This document shows positions 35,268-44,424 of a stretch of DNA of 64,000 bases, one piece after another (the stretch's first letter is position 1; each line of letters begins with the position of its first letter). The translations under genes were made by a program, and so were the position numbers. Where the stretch lies: the NCBI GenBank assembly GCA_029780415.1, contig JAKOYN010000044.1, forward strand, positions 72,871 to 136,870, read 5' to 3'. Source of the stretch: RXIX01 sp003989075 (lineage in GTDB: Bacteria > Pseudomonadota > Gammaproteobacteria > Competibacterales > Competibacteraceae). The notes below the pieces were generated by a model, which did no database searches, was not told where the DNA came from, and saw only the letters and a list, made by a program, of their open reading frames with translations.

Positions 35268-36719
35268 CTACAGGCCGATGCACAGATACTTCAGGTTCAG
35301 ATATTCATCGATGCCGTAGCGTGAGCCTTCGCGGCCAAAGCCGGAGCACTTGACTCCGCCAAACGGCGCCACCTCGTTGGAAATCAGCCCGGTGTTGATG
35401 CCGATCATGCCGTACTGCAGCGCCTCGGCGACACGGAACACCCGACTCAGGTCGCGGCTGAAGAAGTAGGCAGCCAGCCCGGCCTCGGTGGCATTGGCCA
35501 GTGCAATCGCCTCGGCATCATCACTAAAGCGCAGCAGCGGCGCCACCGGGCCGAAGGTCTCCTCACGCGCCACGCGCATATTCGCGGTCACGCCGCTGAG
35601 CACGGTCGGTTCGTAAAACGTACCGCCCAAGGCATGGCGGCGACCACCGGTCAGCACAGTAGCGCCCTGGGCCACGGCATCAGCGACATGCGCCTCGACC
35701 TTGGCCAGCGCCGCTGCGTCGATCAGCGGTCCCTGGGTCACGCCCGCTTGCAGACCATTGCCGACCGTGATCTGGCTGCGCACCGCGGCGCTCAGCCGCG
35801 CAGCGAAGGCCTCGTAAATGCCATCCTGGATCAGGAAGCGGTTGGCACAGACACAGGTTTGGCCACTGTTGCGGTACTTGGATAAAAGCGCCCCGGCCAC
35901 CGCCGCGTCGAGATCGGCATCATCAAAGACGATGAATGGTGCATTACCACCCAGTTCCAGCGACAGGCGCTTGAGCGTGGCAGCGCTGCGCTGCATCAGA
36001 TACTGACCGGTGCGGGTCGAACCGGTGAAGCTGAGCTTGCGCACCTCAGGATGGTCAAGCAGGGTCGCGCCGACGACCTCAGCGGGACCGGTGACTACGT
36101 TTAACACCCCAGCGGGCAGTCCGGCGCGCTCGGCCAGCACCGCCAGCGCCAGCGCCGAGAATGGCGTCTGCGGCGCCGGCTTGACGATCATCGTGCACCC
36201 GGCAGCCAGCGCTGCGCCCGCCTTGCGGGCAATCATCGCCGCCGGAAAATTCCACGGCGTGATCGCCGCGCACACCCCGATCGGCTCCTTGAGCACCAGA
36301 ATGCGCTTATCGGCCTGCGGCGCGGGAATGGTGTCGCCATAGACGCGCTTGCCCTCCTCGGCGAACCATTCGAGAAAGCTGGCGGCATAGACGATCTCGC
36401 CACGGGCCTCGGTCAGCGGCTTGCCCTGCTCGCGGGTCATCAGGCAGGCCAGATCCTCCTGATGGGCGTGCAGCAGTTCGAACCAGCGGCGCAGGATCGT
36501 GGCGCGCGCCTGGGCGGTTTGTGCCCGCCAGCCCGGCAGCGCAGCGGCGGCGGCGGCAATGGCGCGCCCGGTTTCATCCGCGCCACAGGCCGGCACCTGA
36601 CCGAGTCGTTCGCCGCTGGCCGGATCGTGAATGGGCAGGGCGGCGCCGTTCGCGGCGCTGATCCAGCCACCGTCCACATAGCAGTGTTCCCGGAACAGGC
36701 CCGGGTCGCGCAGTTGCAT
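35268..36719 (-). CDS. gabD: NAD(P)-dependent succinate-semialdehyde dehydrogenase
   Basis: A 483-residue aldehyde dehydrogenase of the succinate-semialdehyde type. Signature regions: TREQGKPLTEARGEI, the NAD-binding FTGSTRTGQYLM, catalytic Glu in LELGGNAPFIVFDDADLD, and catalytic Cys in NSGQTCVCANRFL. The ending EGSRYGIDEYLNLKYLCIGL is typical of GabD. It oxidises succinate semialdehyde to succinate, the last step of GABA breakdown; a GABA transaminase is not adjacent, so glutarate or other semialdehydes remain possible. GGAGA stands before the ATG at 36719. It is divergent from the OpgG gene. Confidence 0.93.
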   Translation of the reverse strand: MQLRDPGLFREHCYVDGGWISAANGAALPIHDPASGERLGQVPACGADETGRAIAAAAAALPGWRAQTAQARATILRRWFELLHAHQEDLACLMTREQGKPLTEARGEIVYAASFLEWFAEEGKRVYGDTIPAPQADKRILVLKEPIGVCAAITPWNFPAAMIARKAGAALAAGCTMIVKPAPQTPFSALALAVLAERAGLPAGVLNVVTGPAEVVGATLLDHPEVRKLSFTGSTRTGQYLMQRSAATLKRLSLELGGNAPFIVFDDADLDAAVAGALLSKYRNSGQTCVCANRFLIQDGIYEAFAARLSAAVRSQITVGNGLQAGVTQGPLIDAAALAKVEAHVADAVAQGATVLTGGRRHALGGTFYEPTVLSGVTANMRVAREETFGPVAPLLRFSDDAEAIALANATEAGLAAYFFSRDLSRVFRVAEALQYGMIGINTGLISNEVAPFGGVKCSGFGREGSRYGIDEYLNLKYLCIGL

Positions 36720-36890
36720 GATCGTCTCCAGAGTATGAAAGCGGCCATTGCGGGCGCCGCGTCCTTCGGGATACTACGAACACGATAGTCGGAACGCCCG
36801 GAGCGCAATACAATAGCGCGTTTAGACCTTCCCCCCAAAAGCAATAACTTGAACTCCATCGAACCGAAACGCCAACGGAGCCCTCGCACC

Positions 36891-38456
36891 GTGAAACTCC
36901 GCATGTTCCTGAGTGTTGTTCTGCTGGCAAGTCTGTGCGCCAGTCCGATGGCCGGCTTTGCCGCACCGAGCGTACCTGAATCCACGCCCGCCACCACGCC
37001 GCCGCCGAAGCGCTTCAACTTTGCCGATGTGCGCCGGCGCGCCGAAGTGCTGGCCAACCAGCCCTATCAGGCACCGGCCAGCGAGCTGCCGGCGTTCCTG
37101 AAGAACCTGGATTACGACCAGTACCGCGATATCCGCTTCCGCGCCGAACGCAGCCTGTGGCGCGACCAGGCGCTGCCCTTCGAAATCCAGTTCGCGCCGC
37201 TGGGCTTCCTGTTCAACCAGCCGGTCGCTATCAACATCGTCAGCGATGGCGAGAACCAGCCGGCCGAATACGCCAACGACCTGTTCGACTACGGCAAGAA
37301 TCCGGTGCCGGACAACCTGCCCAAGGATCTTGGCTTTGCCGGTTTCAAGGTGCTCTATCCGCTGCACACCGACAGCCACTATGACGAAGTCGCGGTGTTT
37401 CTCGGCGCCAGCTATTTCCGCGCCATCGGTCAGAACCAGAACTACGGCCTGTCGGTGCGCGGTCTGGCGATCGATACTGGCCTGCCCAAGCCCGAGGAAT
37501 TCCCGCGCTTTCGCGAATTCTGGCTGGAACGGCCCGGCAAGGACGCCACCGAGCTGACCGCCTACGCGCTGCTGGACAGCCCGAGCGTCACCGGTGCCTA
37601 CCGCTTCGTGATCCGCCCGGGCGTCAATACCCAGATCGAGGTCAAGGCCAACCTGTTCATGCGCGAGCGGGTACAGAAGTTCGGCGTGGCGCCGCTGACC
37701 AGCATGTTCTTCCATGGCGCGCTGAATGAGCGCTTCTTTGATGACTTTCGTCCGCAGGTGCACGACTCCGACGGTCTGCTGATTGCCGCCGGCAACGGTG
37801 AATGGATCTGGCGGCCGCTGAACAACCCGACGCGGCTGCGCATCAGCGCCTATCAGGACAATAACCCGCGCGGCTTTGGCCTGCTGCAGCGTGATCGCGC
37901 CTTCGAGAACTATCAGGATCTGGAAGCCCAATACCACAGCCGGCCCGGGGTCTGGGTCGAGCCGATTGGCGACTGGGGCAAGGGCTCGGTGCAGCTGATC
38001 GAGATTCCCAGCGAAGCGGAGCGCTACGACAACATCGCCTCACTCTGGGTGCCGGAAAAGCCGGTCGAAGCCGGTCAGCAGCTCGAATATCACTATCGAC
38101 TGACCTTCTTCCGCGATCTGCCCAGCCTGTCGTCGGGCGGCCGGACCCTGGCCAGCCGGGCCGGAGCCGGTGGCACGGGCGATCTGGATCACACACGGCG
38201 GCGCTTTGTCATCGATTTCGGTGGCGATAACCTGACCCGGCTGCCCGCCGACGCGGCGGTGAGCGCCGTGGTCAGCGGCTCGACCGGGCAGATTCAAAAC
38301 GTAGTGGTGCACAAGAACCCGCAGACCCAGGGCTGGCGGCTGTCCTTTGAGCTGATGCCGCAGGATGATGCGCCCTCAGAACTGCGCGCGTTCCTCAAGC
38401 TGGGCAACGATGTCCTGACCGAGACCTGGAGCTACCAGTGGACCAGCGTCAAGTGA
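36891..38456 (+). CDS. opgG: Glucan biosynthesis protein OpgG (MdoG)
   Basis: A 521-residue periplasmic protein for osmoregulated periplasmic glucan synthesis. A Sec signal peptide is visible (FLSVVLLASLCASPMAGFAA), followed by FNFADVRRRAEVLANQPYQAP, YRDIRFRAERSLWRD and LTSMFFHGALNERFFDDFRPQVHDSDGL, all family features. The GTG at 36891 has CGGAG about ten bases upstream and gives a short N-region before the signal peptide; an ATG lies at 36903. Its role is branching or release of the glucan that OpgH polymerises. The next gene starts by overlapping the stop codon. Confidence 0.94.
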   Translation: MKLRMFLSVVLLASLCASPMAGFAAPSVPESTPATTPPPKRFNFADVRRRAEVLANQPYQAPASELPAFLKNLDYDQYRDIRFRAERSLWRDQALPFEIQFAPLGFLFNQPVAINIVSDGENQPAEYANDLFDYGKNPVPDNLPKDLGFAGFKVLYPLHTDSHYDEVAVFLGASYFRAIGQNQNYGLSVRGLAIDTGLPKPEEFPRFREFWLERPGKDATELTAYALLDSPSVTGAYRFVIRPGVNTQIEVKANLFMRERVQKFGVAPLTSMFFHGALNERFFDDFRPQVHDSDGLLIAAGNGEWIWRPLNNPTRLRISAYQDNNPRGFGLLQRDRAFENYQDLEAQYHSRPGVWVEPIGDWGKGSVQLIEIPSEAERYDNIASLWVPEKPVEAGQQLEYHYRLTFFRDLPSLSSGGRTLASRAGAGGTGDLDHTRRRFVIDFGGDNLTRLPADAAVSAVVSGSTGQIQNVVVHKNPQTQGWRLSFELMPQDDAPSELRAFLKLGNDVLTETWSYQWTSVK

Positions 38457-38947
38457 GCGTAGCGCGGCCTTTTCTGCCGGCGGCGGCTAACACGCTGGAT
38501 GATGAGCAACTGCTCGACCGGCTGGGCGCCTACTGGGAAGCGCTGGGTGTCAGCGATACAACCCAGGCCAGCCAGCTTGCCGCGCGGACCCTGCAACGGC
38601 TGCATAACCGCCCCGGCGCACCGGGCCTGAGCCTGCTGGAGCAGGCCATTGCGGCGGCGGGTGCGCTGCTCGATGACTGGCTGATGGCGGAACTGGCCCT
38701 GCAGCGGCGCGGTACGGCCCTGGCAGCGGCGCGGGCCGCGCTGCTCAGTGGCGCAGTGCCGGCCGACTGGCCGGCGGCGCTGCTGGCTGGATCGGGCATG
38801 CCGGCGGCGCTGCGGGAAGCACTGCGCGCCGCTCAGGCCGTGCCCGTGCCCGCTGCGCGTCCGGCGGTCATGCCCACGCAGCGTATCAGCCTGTTTTCCC
38901 TGCTGGGACCGCTGCGCCGGCTGGCGCGGCCAACCTCATCCACCTGA
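38453..38947 (+). CDS. Hypothetical protein between opgG and opgH
   Basis: A 164-residue, mostly helical, Ala/Leu-rich protein of no recognised family. It starts by a GTGA overlap with the opgG stop (a GTG at 38438 is also possible) and ends 26 bases before opgH. OpgH here lacks the 120-150-residue N-terminal cytosolic extension that precedes the first membrane helix in E. coli OpgH. This small protein, ending MPTQRISLFSLLGPLRRLARP, faintly resembles the end of that extension (MFPDPW...RFWDRLRGR). It may be a split-off N-terminal domain, an inference from position and length. Confidence 0.7.
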   Translation: MSVARPFLPAAANTLDDEQLLDRLGAYWEALGVSDTTQASQLAARTLQRLHNRPGAPGLSLLEQAIAAAGALLDDWLMAELALQRRGTALAAARAALLSGAVPADWPAALLAGSGMPAALREALRAAQAVPVPAARPAVMPTQRISLFSLLGPLRRLARPTSST

Positions 38948-38973
38948 CCGGAGCGACCCGACTGGAACCGTTC

Positions 38974-41049
38974 ATGGCTAAACCCGCGCGGACTTCTATC
39001 ATCGGACACACCCTGCGGCGGGTGGTGTTCTTCCTGCTCACGATCCTGACCACGCTGCTGGCGCTGGGGCTGCTGGCCAGCGCCTTCCACAGCGATGGCC
39101 TGAGCCCGATGGAACTGCTGCTGCTGCTGCTGTACACCATCCTGGTAGCCTGGATCAGCCTGTCGTTCTGGACTGCCTTCATGGGCTTTTTCATCATCCT
39201 GCTCGGTCGTGACCGCTGGGCAATCTCGCGCCAGCCGGGCACACCGCCGGCTGCGAGCGCGCCGGCTCCGCGCACCGCAATCCTGATGCCGATCTACAAC
39301 GAGGATTCCGAGCGGGTGTTCGCCGGCCTGCGTGCCATTCATCGCTCGCTGGCTGATACCGGGCGGCTGGCCGATTTTGATTTCTTCGTGCTCAGCGACA
39401 CCCGCGATCCTGATGTGTGGGTGGAAGAAGAATTGCGCTGGCAGGACATGGTGCGGGCGCTGAACGGCAAGGGGCGCATCTTCTACCGCAACCGGCCCGA
39501 GAACACCAGCCGCAAGAGCGGCAACCTGGAGGACTTCTGCACGCGCTGGAGCCGCCATTACCGCTACATGATCGTTCTGGATGCCGACAGCCTGATGCAG
39601 GGCGAAACCCTGGTGGAGATGGTGCGGCTGATGGAGCAGCATCCAGGCGTGGCGCTCATCCAGACTCCGCCGATCGCGGTCAACCGCAGCTCACTGTTTG
39701 CGCGCATTCTGCAGTTTGCCGGGCGCATCTACGGGCGCATGTTCACCGCTGGCCTGAACTACTGGCAGCTCGGTGAGAGCAACTACTGGGGGCACAACGC
39801 CATCATCCGCGTGCAGCCCTTCCTCGATCATTGCGGCCTGCCCAAGCTGCCCGGGCGCGAGCCGTTCGGCGGCGAGATTCTCAGCCATGATTTCGTCGAG
39901 GCGGCGCTGCTGCGGCGGGCCGGCTGGGAGGTGTGGCTGGCCTATGATCTGGATGGCAGTTTCGAGGAACTGCCGCCGACTCTGATTGACTACGCCAAGC
40001 GCGACCGCCGCTGGTGTCAGGGCAACCTGCAGCATCTGCGTCTGGCGCTGGCGCATGGCTGGAATGGCCTGAGCCGGCTGCATTTCTTCATGGGCGTCAT
40101 GTCCTATGCCGCTTCGCCGCTGTGGCTGCTGTTTCTGATCGCGACCGGGGTGGAGGCCTTCATCCAGGCCCAGCAGCGGCCGGTGTATTTCTTTGGCGAT
40201 AACTGGATGCCGGTATGGCCGGTCTCCTTCGCCGTGGAAATGACCACTGTGTTGCTGGTGACCCTGATCATGCTGTTCCTGCCCAAGCTGCTGGCGCTGC
40301 TGCTGCTGCTCAAGGACAGTCGCTGGCGGCGCGCGCATGGCGGCATGCTGGCGGCCACGGCCAGCGTGGTGCTGGAGACGGCGTTCTCGGTGCTGACCGC
40401 GCCGGTGCTGATGCTGTTCCAGACCAAGTTCGTGCTGGCCATCCTGATGCGTCGGGCGGTGGGCTGGCCACCGCAGCAGCGCGGCGATCATATGACCCGC
40501 TTCAGCGAGGCAGCGCTGGCCCACGGCAGCCATACTCTGATCGGTCTGGTTGCCGGCGTGCTCAGCTACCAGTATGTGCCGTCATTTTTCTGGTGGTTCA
40601 CGCCGGTGCTGGTCGGGCTGGCCCTGTCGATTCCGGTGTCGATGCTGTCGAGCAGCATTGCCCTCGGGCAGCGGGCGCGGGCGCTGGGGCTGTTCCTGAC
40701 CCCGGATGAAACCATGCCGGCGTCGGTGCTGCGCTATCTGGACGCGGAGATGGCCGGCGGCGAAGCGGTGCTGGCGGTGCTGCGTGAGCCACCGACCAGC
40801 CGCTTCCTGCAGGCGCTCACTGATCCCTACGTCAACGCCCTGCACCGCTCGCTGCTGCCGGAGCGCGAGCCGCCCAATCGACGCCGTCGGCATTATCTGG
40901 AAGGGCTGATACATCAGCTCGAAGAGGAAGGACCGGATAGCCTGAGCGCGGCGCAGCGGCGTGAGCTGATCGCCGATCCGGAAACCCTGTTGCGTCTGCA
41001 TGCACTGTTCTGGAGTCGTCCGCCGAGCAACGCCGGCGCACTGCCCTGA
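38974..41049 (+). CDS. opgH: Glucan glucosyltransferase OpgH (MdoH)
   Basis: A 691-residue inner-membrane glycosyltransferase that makes the beta-glucan backbone of periplasmic glucans. Two membrane helices start it (FFLLTILTTLLALGLLASAF, LLLLLYTILVAWISLSFWTAF), then the GT2 domain with LMPIYNEDSERV, MIVLDADSLMQGETLVEMV and the R-RW motif RDRRWCQGNLQHL, then five or more membrane helices. The E. coli protein is 847 residues; the difference is mainly the missing N-terminal cytosolic region. It ends 51 bases before the tRNA gene. Confidence 0.94.
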   Translation: MAKPARTSIIGHTLRRVVFFLLTILTTLLALGLLASAFHSDGLSPMELLLLLLYTILVAWISLSFWTAFMGFFIILLGRDRWAISRQPGTPPAASAPAPRTAILMPIYNEDSERVFAGLRAIHRSLADTGRLADFDFFVLSDTRDPDVWVEEELRWQDMVRALNGKGRIFYRNRPENTSRKSGNLEDFCTRWSRHYRYMIVLDADSLMQGETLVEMVRLMEQHPGVALIQTPPIAVNRSSLFARILQFAGRIYGRMFTAGLNYWQLGESNYWGHNAIIRVQPFLDHCGLPKLPGREPFGGEILSHDFVEAALLRRAGWEVWLAYDLDGSFEELPPTLIDYAKRDRRWCQGNLQHLRLALAHGWNGLSRLHFFMGVMSYAASPLWLLFLIATGVEAFIQAQQRPVYFFGDNWMPVWPVSFAVEMTTVLLVTLIMLFLPKLLALLLLLKDSRWRRAHGGMLAATASVVLETAFSVLTAPVLMLFQTKFVLAILMRRAVGWPPQQRGDHMTRFSEAALAHGSHTLIGLVAGVLSYQYVPSFFWWFTPVLVGLALSIPVSMLSSSIALGQRARALGLFLTPDETMPASVLRYLDAEMAGGEAVLAVLREPPTSRFLQALTDPYVNALHRSLLPEREPPNRRRRHYLEGLIHQLEEEGPDSLSAAQRRELIADPETLLRLHALFWSRPPSNAGALP

Positions 41050-41084
41050 GCGGAGCGCACTGGCGCAAGCCGGTGCGGGATCGT

Positions 41085-41090
41085 TATACT
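41085..41090 (+). promoter_or_regulatory. Probable -10 element of the tRNA-Ser promoter
   Basis: TATACT ends 10 bases before the tRNA, giving a transcript start a few bases before the mature 5' end. A good -35 is not obvious (CTGGCG, 19-base spacer), so confidence is modest. GC-rich sequence GGGT follows the -10, as in stringently controlled stable RNA promoters. Confidence 0.45.
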
Positions 41091-41100
41091 GGGTGGCCTT

Positions 41101-41189
<89 letters not shown>

Positions 41190-41197
41190 TAACTTAT

Positions 41198-41228
41198 AAA
41201 GCCCTGATTATTCAGGGCTTTTTTTTTA
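41198..41228 (+). terminator. Intrinsic terminator after tRNA-Ser
   Basis: AAAGCCCTGA pairs with TCAGGGCTTT around a short TTAT loop, followed by nine or more T. It lies ten bases after the tRNA and ends the transcript. Confidence 0.93.
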
Positions 41229-41319
41229 CGCGATAGGCGTCTCAATGAACCAGGAATCAGCAATCTTTAACGATTAATTCCAGTTTCAATTTTCCATTCA
41301 GGCCAACCCAAAATACCGC

Positions 41320-41607
41320 TCAACAGCTTGCCGCAAGATCATTCCAATTCGGATTCTTTTTTTCGATCAAGTCGATTTTCCATTGTCGGCTACGGTTTTT
41401 GATTTTCTTTTCAAGTTCGATAGCCGCGGCAATGTCTTCGCCCTGAACAAATCAAACCAGGTTCGTAATATCGTATTTGCTGTTAAATCCTTCAAGTAAA
41501 TGATGCTTGTGTTCATACATGCGGCGTTGAAGGTTGCTGGTAACGCCTGTGTATAACGTGCCGTTTTTCTTGCTGGCGAGGATGTAGACATAAGCGACTT
41601 TGTTCAT
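41320..41607 (-). pseudogene. GIY-YIG nuclease family protein, interrupted by a TGA
   Basis: The reading frame starts at an ATG (41607) with MNKVAYVYILASKKNGTLYTG, the GIY-YIG nuclease opening of the small YhbQ-like proteins, then NLQRRMYEHKHHLLEGF. An in-frame TGA at 41452-41454 follows YDITNLV at codon 52, where the family usually has an aromatic residue. The frame then continues for 44 codons to 41320 with FVQGEDIAAAIELEKKIKNRSRQWK, a typical GIY-YIG tail. It therefore looks like one substitution away from intact. It lies between the tRNA terminator and the polyamine genes and is AT-richer than its neighbours, suggesting transfer. Confidence 0.8.
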
Positions 41608-41626
41608 TGCGCCTTCCCGAAGATGG

Positions 41627-41648
41627 ATTCCGCGACTGCGCGCGGAAT
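41627..41648. repeat. Short palindrome in the intergenic region
   Basis: ATTCCGCG (41627-41634) and CGCGGAAT (41641-41648) form a perfect hairpin with a six-base loop, of the type found in dispersed palindromic repeats of proteobacteria. It lies just upstream of the broken GIY-YIG gene. No function is evident. Confidence 0.6.
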
Positions 41649-41685
41649 GACATTGATCCAGTTGCTCTTTGCAAAGTCGCTGTTG

Positions 41686-41741
41686 CCCTGCGCGGAGTGG
41701 CTGTCACCCCTGTACGGAGTGGCTGTCACCCTGCGCGAAGT
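41686..41741. repeat. 22-bp tandem direct repeat, 2.5 copies
   Basis: Two copies of a 22-base unit, 41686-41707 and 41708-41729, differ at two positions (CCCTGCGCGGAG against CCCTGTACGGAG, both ending TGGCTGTCAC). A third, partial and diverged copy begins at 41730. It lies in the non-coding interval before the ornithine decarboxylase gene's stop codon. Confidence 0.7.
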
Positions 41742-41782
41742 CGCAGGGTCCATGCTGCTGCATGAGTTAATAATTTCTTCGG

Positions 41783-42937
41783 CTACAGGTAATAGGTGCG
41801 CAGGGGCGGAAAACCGTTGAACTCTACCGAACTGTAGGACGCAGTATAGGCGCCGGTGGACAGCCAATAGATGCGGTCACCGCTTTCCAGCGAGAGTGGC
41901 AACTGATACTTGTGGTGCTCGTAGATAATGTCGAGACTGTCACAGGTTGGCCCGGCCAGGATGACATCGCCACTTTCACCGCCTTTCACGGTATAAGCCG
42001 GATACTTGATCGACTCGTCAATGGTTTCCATCAGGCCATTGAAAATGCCGACATCGGTATAGACCCAGCGTTTCAGATCGGTTTTCGATTTTTTAGCAAT
42101 CGACACCACTTCGCTGATCAACACCCCGGCCTCACCGACCAGACCCCGCCCCGGTTCCAGATAGATGTCCGGAACGGCATCGGCAAAGTGCAGGTCCACA
42201 TAGCGGTTGATCTCCTCGGCATACACCGACAGCGGATTACAGCGAATCAGGTAATCAGCCGGAAAGCCACCGCCCATATTCATCGCCCGCAGGCGGATGT
42301 TCTTTTCCGCTGCCCAGTCAAACAGATGGCGCGCCTGGGCAATCGCCGCATCCCAGGCCGGAATTTCGCGCTGCTGCGAGCCGACATGGAAGGAAATCCC
42401 ATACGGGTCCAGTCCCAGATCAGCAGCCAGTGCCACCAGATCAATCAGCATGCGCGGCTGGCAGCCGAATTTGCGCGATAAAGGCCAATCTGAATCAGAG
42501 GTCAGCGCATCCATCAGCACCCGGAAAAAGACCCGTGAACCGGGCGCCTCACGGGCGATATTGCGCACGTCGGCCTCGCAATCGCTGGCGAACAGGCGCA
42601 CGCCTTTCTCATAGGCCTCGCGAACATGGCGCGCCTTCTTGATGGTGTTGCCAAAGCTCAGCCGCTCGGGCGCCACATTCAATTCCAGCATCTTGTCGAG
42701 TTCGTACACCGAGGCAATATCGAAATACGAGCCCAGATCGCGCAGCAGGGTCAACACCTCGCTGCCGGGATTGGCCTTGACCGCGTAATAGATCTTGGCG
42801 CTGGGAAAGTGGGTGCGGAACTGCTCGAATTTTTGCCGCACCCGATCGAGCAGCACAATCAGGAACGGGGTTTCCCTGGTCTGCGCAAAGCTCAGGATCC
42901 GGTCCCACTCGGCGGGAGAATAGTAGTTCTGATACAT
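41783..42937 (-). CDS. Type III PLP-dependent ornithine (or lysine/ornithine) decarboxylase
   Basis: A 384-residue fold-III decarboxylase. The PLP lysine is in KIYYAVKANPGSEVL near residue 50, the phosphate-binding glycines are in MNMGGGFPADY and the dimer-interface EPGRGLVGEAG, and the active-site GPTCDSLDII (Cys near 330) is present, all typical of ornithine decarboxylase. It should yield putrescine, perhaps cadaverine as well. AAGGTG stands before the ATG. It is on the same strand as the carboxyspermidine genes upstream but is separated from them by a terminator, so it probably has its own promoter. Together they give a complete spermidine route. Confidence 0.92.
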   Translation of the reverse strand: MYQNYYSPAEWDRILSFAQTRETPFLIVLLDRVRQKFEQFRTHFPSAKIYYAVKANPGSEVLTLLRDLGSYFDIASVYELDKMLELNVAPERLSFGNTIKKARHVREAYEKGVRLFASDCEADVRNIAREAPGSRVFFRVLMDALTSDSDWPLSRKFGCQPRMLIDLVALAADLGLDPYGISFHVGSQQREIPAWDAAIAQARHLFDWAAEKNIRLRAMNMGGGFPADYLIRCNPLSVYAEEINRYVDLHFADAVPDIYLEPGRGLVGEAGVLISEVVSIAKKSKTDLKRWVYTDVGIFNGLMETIDESIKYPAYTVKGGESGDVILAGPTCDSLDIIYEHHKYQLPLSLESGDRIYWLSTGAYTASYSSVEFNGFPPLRTYYL

Positions 42938-42985
42938 GGCGGTACACCTTCATTCAATACGGAAAGCGCGCAATGGCCAGCATGC

Positions 42986-43020
42986 AAAAAGGCTATCCGG
43001 CACGGGGCCGAAAAGCCTTT
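42986..43020 (-). terminator. Intrinsic terminator after the carboxyspermidine dehydrogenase gene
   Basis: On the minus strand AAAGGCT and AGCCTTT close a stem that continues through TTCGGC/GCCGGA around a CCCGT loop, followed by five T. It lies about 25 bases after the gene, in the 107-base gap before the decarboxylase. Confidence 0.85.
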
Positions 43021-43044
43021 GGGCGATGCTTTGCGGCTATGGGA

Positions 43045-44403
43045 TCAAACAGCCGGCGGCGGCGTGGCACTCGGCTTGCGCAGGGCGATCATCGGGTTGG
43101 CGGCCGACACCGTGACCGTAGCGGTCGATTCGGCCAGTTCCTGCTCCAGCGCCCGCACCGTGCCATTGAAGGACGCCGCGCTACCGGGTTCGATCTCGCG
43201 CACTTCGGTAGGCAGGCCGATCTGGTCAAGCAGGGCGATGAACGGTTCCGGGTCGAGTTCCTCAACATTGACCATGCGCTGCACATCCCAGGGCCCCTGG
43301 GCGATGAGCATGGCGGCTGCGACCGGCGGCACACCGGCGGTGTAGCTGATGCCCTGCGATTCCACTTCCTCGTAGCATTTCTTGTGGTCGGATACCTGGT
43401 AGATGAAGACTTCGCGCGGCTTGCCGTCCTTCCAGCCTTTGACAAAGTTGCCTATGCAGGTATTGCCGGTATAGCCGGGCGCCAGGGTCTGCGGATCGGG
43501 CAGCAGCGCCTTAATCACCTTCAGCGGCACGACCTCCTGACCGGTGCTCAGGGTCACCGGGAGGTGCGAGAGCAGGCCGAGGGTGCGCAGCACGGTGAAG
43601 ACGTTGATGTAATGGTCGCCAAAGCCCATCCAGAAGCGGATGCTGTTGGCGTCGATGTTCTGCGACAGTGAATGCAGTTCATCATGGCCATTCAGGTAAA
43701 TCGGGCAGGGACCGACCACCGGGAAGTCATAGACGCGCTTGACCGAGTGGGTCGGGTATTCCTGCCACTGGCGGTCGATCCAGGTCCAGACCTTGATGAA
43801 TTCGCGAAAATTGATTTCCGGATCGAAATTAGTGGCGAAATACTTGCCGTGACTGCCGGCATTGACGTCAAGGATGTCGATGGTATCGATCCGGTCGAAA
43901 TAGCGCTTGACCGCCAGCGCGCAGTAGGCATTGACCACGCCCGGATCAAAGCCGGCGCCGAGAATGGCGGTCAGGCCCTTTGCCGCGCAGCGGTCCTTGC
44001 GCTGCCACTCGTAATTGGCGTACCAGGGCGGGTTCTCGCAGACCTTGTCCGGGTCTTCGTGAATCGCGGTGTCGATATAGGCGGCGCCGGTTTCCAGGCA
44101 GGCTTCCAGCACCGACATATTGACGAAGGCATTGCCCAGATTGATGACGATCCCGGAATTCGTCTCGCGGATCAGCTTGACCGTGGCCGGAATGTCGAGA
44201 GCATCCAGCGCGCGCGCATAAAGCTTTTTCGACGCATCCTTGAGATGGCCCTTGCGCTGCACGCTGTCGATGATCGCTTCGCACTTGGCCACCGTGCGCG
44301 AGGCAATGCAGATATCGCCGAGTACGTCATTATGCATGGCCGCCTTGTGGGCAGCGACATGGGCGACGCCGCCGGCGCCGATGATCAGTACGTTTTTTTT
44401 CAT
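43045..44403 (-). CDS. Carboxy(nor)spermidine synthase (dehydrogenase)
   Basis: A 452-residue enzyme of the saccharopine-dehydrogenase-like family. It couples aspartate semialdehyde with putrescine (or diaminopropane) to give carboxyspermidine (or carboxynorspermidine). The N-terminal Rossmann motif is VLIIGAGGVAHVAAHKAAM; the family's GAAYIDTAIHEDP, GAGFDPGVVNAYCALA and WMGFGDHYINVFTVLRTLGLL follow. The C-terminal end (about 45 residues, Ala/Thr-rich) exceeds the usual 400-415 length. AGGAG precedes the ATG. The next upstream gene, 21 bases away, is the carboxyspermidine decarboxylase, so the two form an operon. Confidence 0.93.
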   Translation of the reverse strand: MKKNVLIIGAGGVAHVAAHKAAMHNDVLGDICIASRTVAKCEAIIDSVQRKGHLKDASKKLYARALDALDIPATVKLIRETNSGIVINLGNAFVNMSVLEACLETGAAYIDTAIHEDPDKVCENPPWYANYEWQRKDRCAAKGLTAILGAGFDPGVVNAYCALAVKRYFDRIDTIDILDVNAGSHGKYFATNFDPEINFREFIKVWTWIDRQWQEYPTHSVKRVYDFPVVGPCPIYLNGHDELHSLSQNIDANSIRFWMGFGDHYINVFTVLRTLGLLSHLPVTLSTGQEVVPLKVIKALLPDPQTLAPGYTGNTCIGNFVKGWKDGKPREVFIYQVSDHKKCYEEVESQGISYTAGVPPVAAAMLIAQGPWDVQRMVNVEELDPEPFIALLDQIGLPTEVREIEPGSAASFNGTVRALEQELAESTATVTVSAANPMIALRKPSATPPPAV

Positions 44404-44424
44404 GTCAGTCAGATCTCCTAAGAT

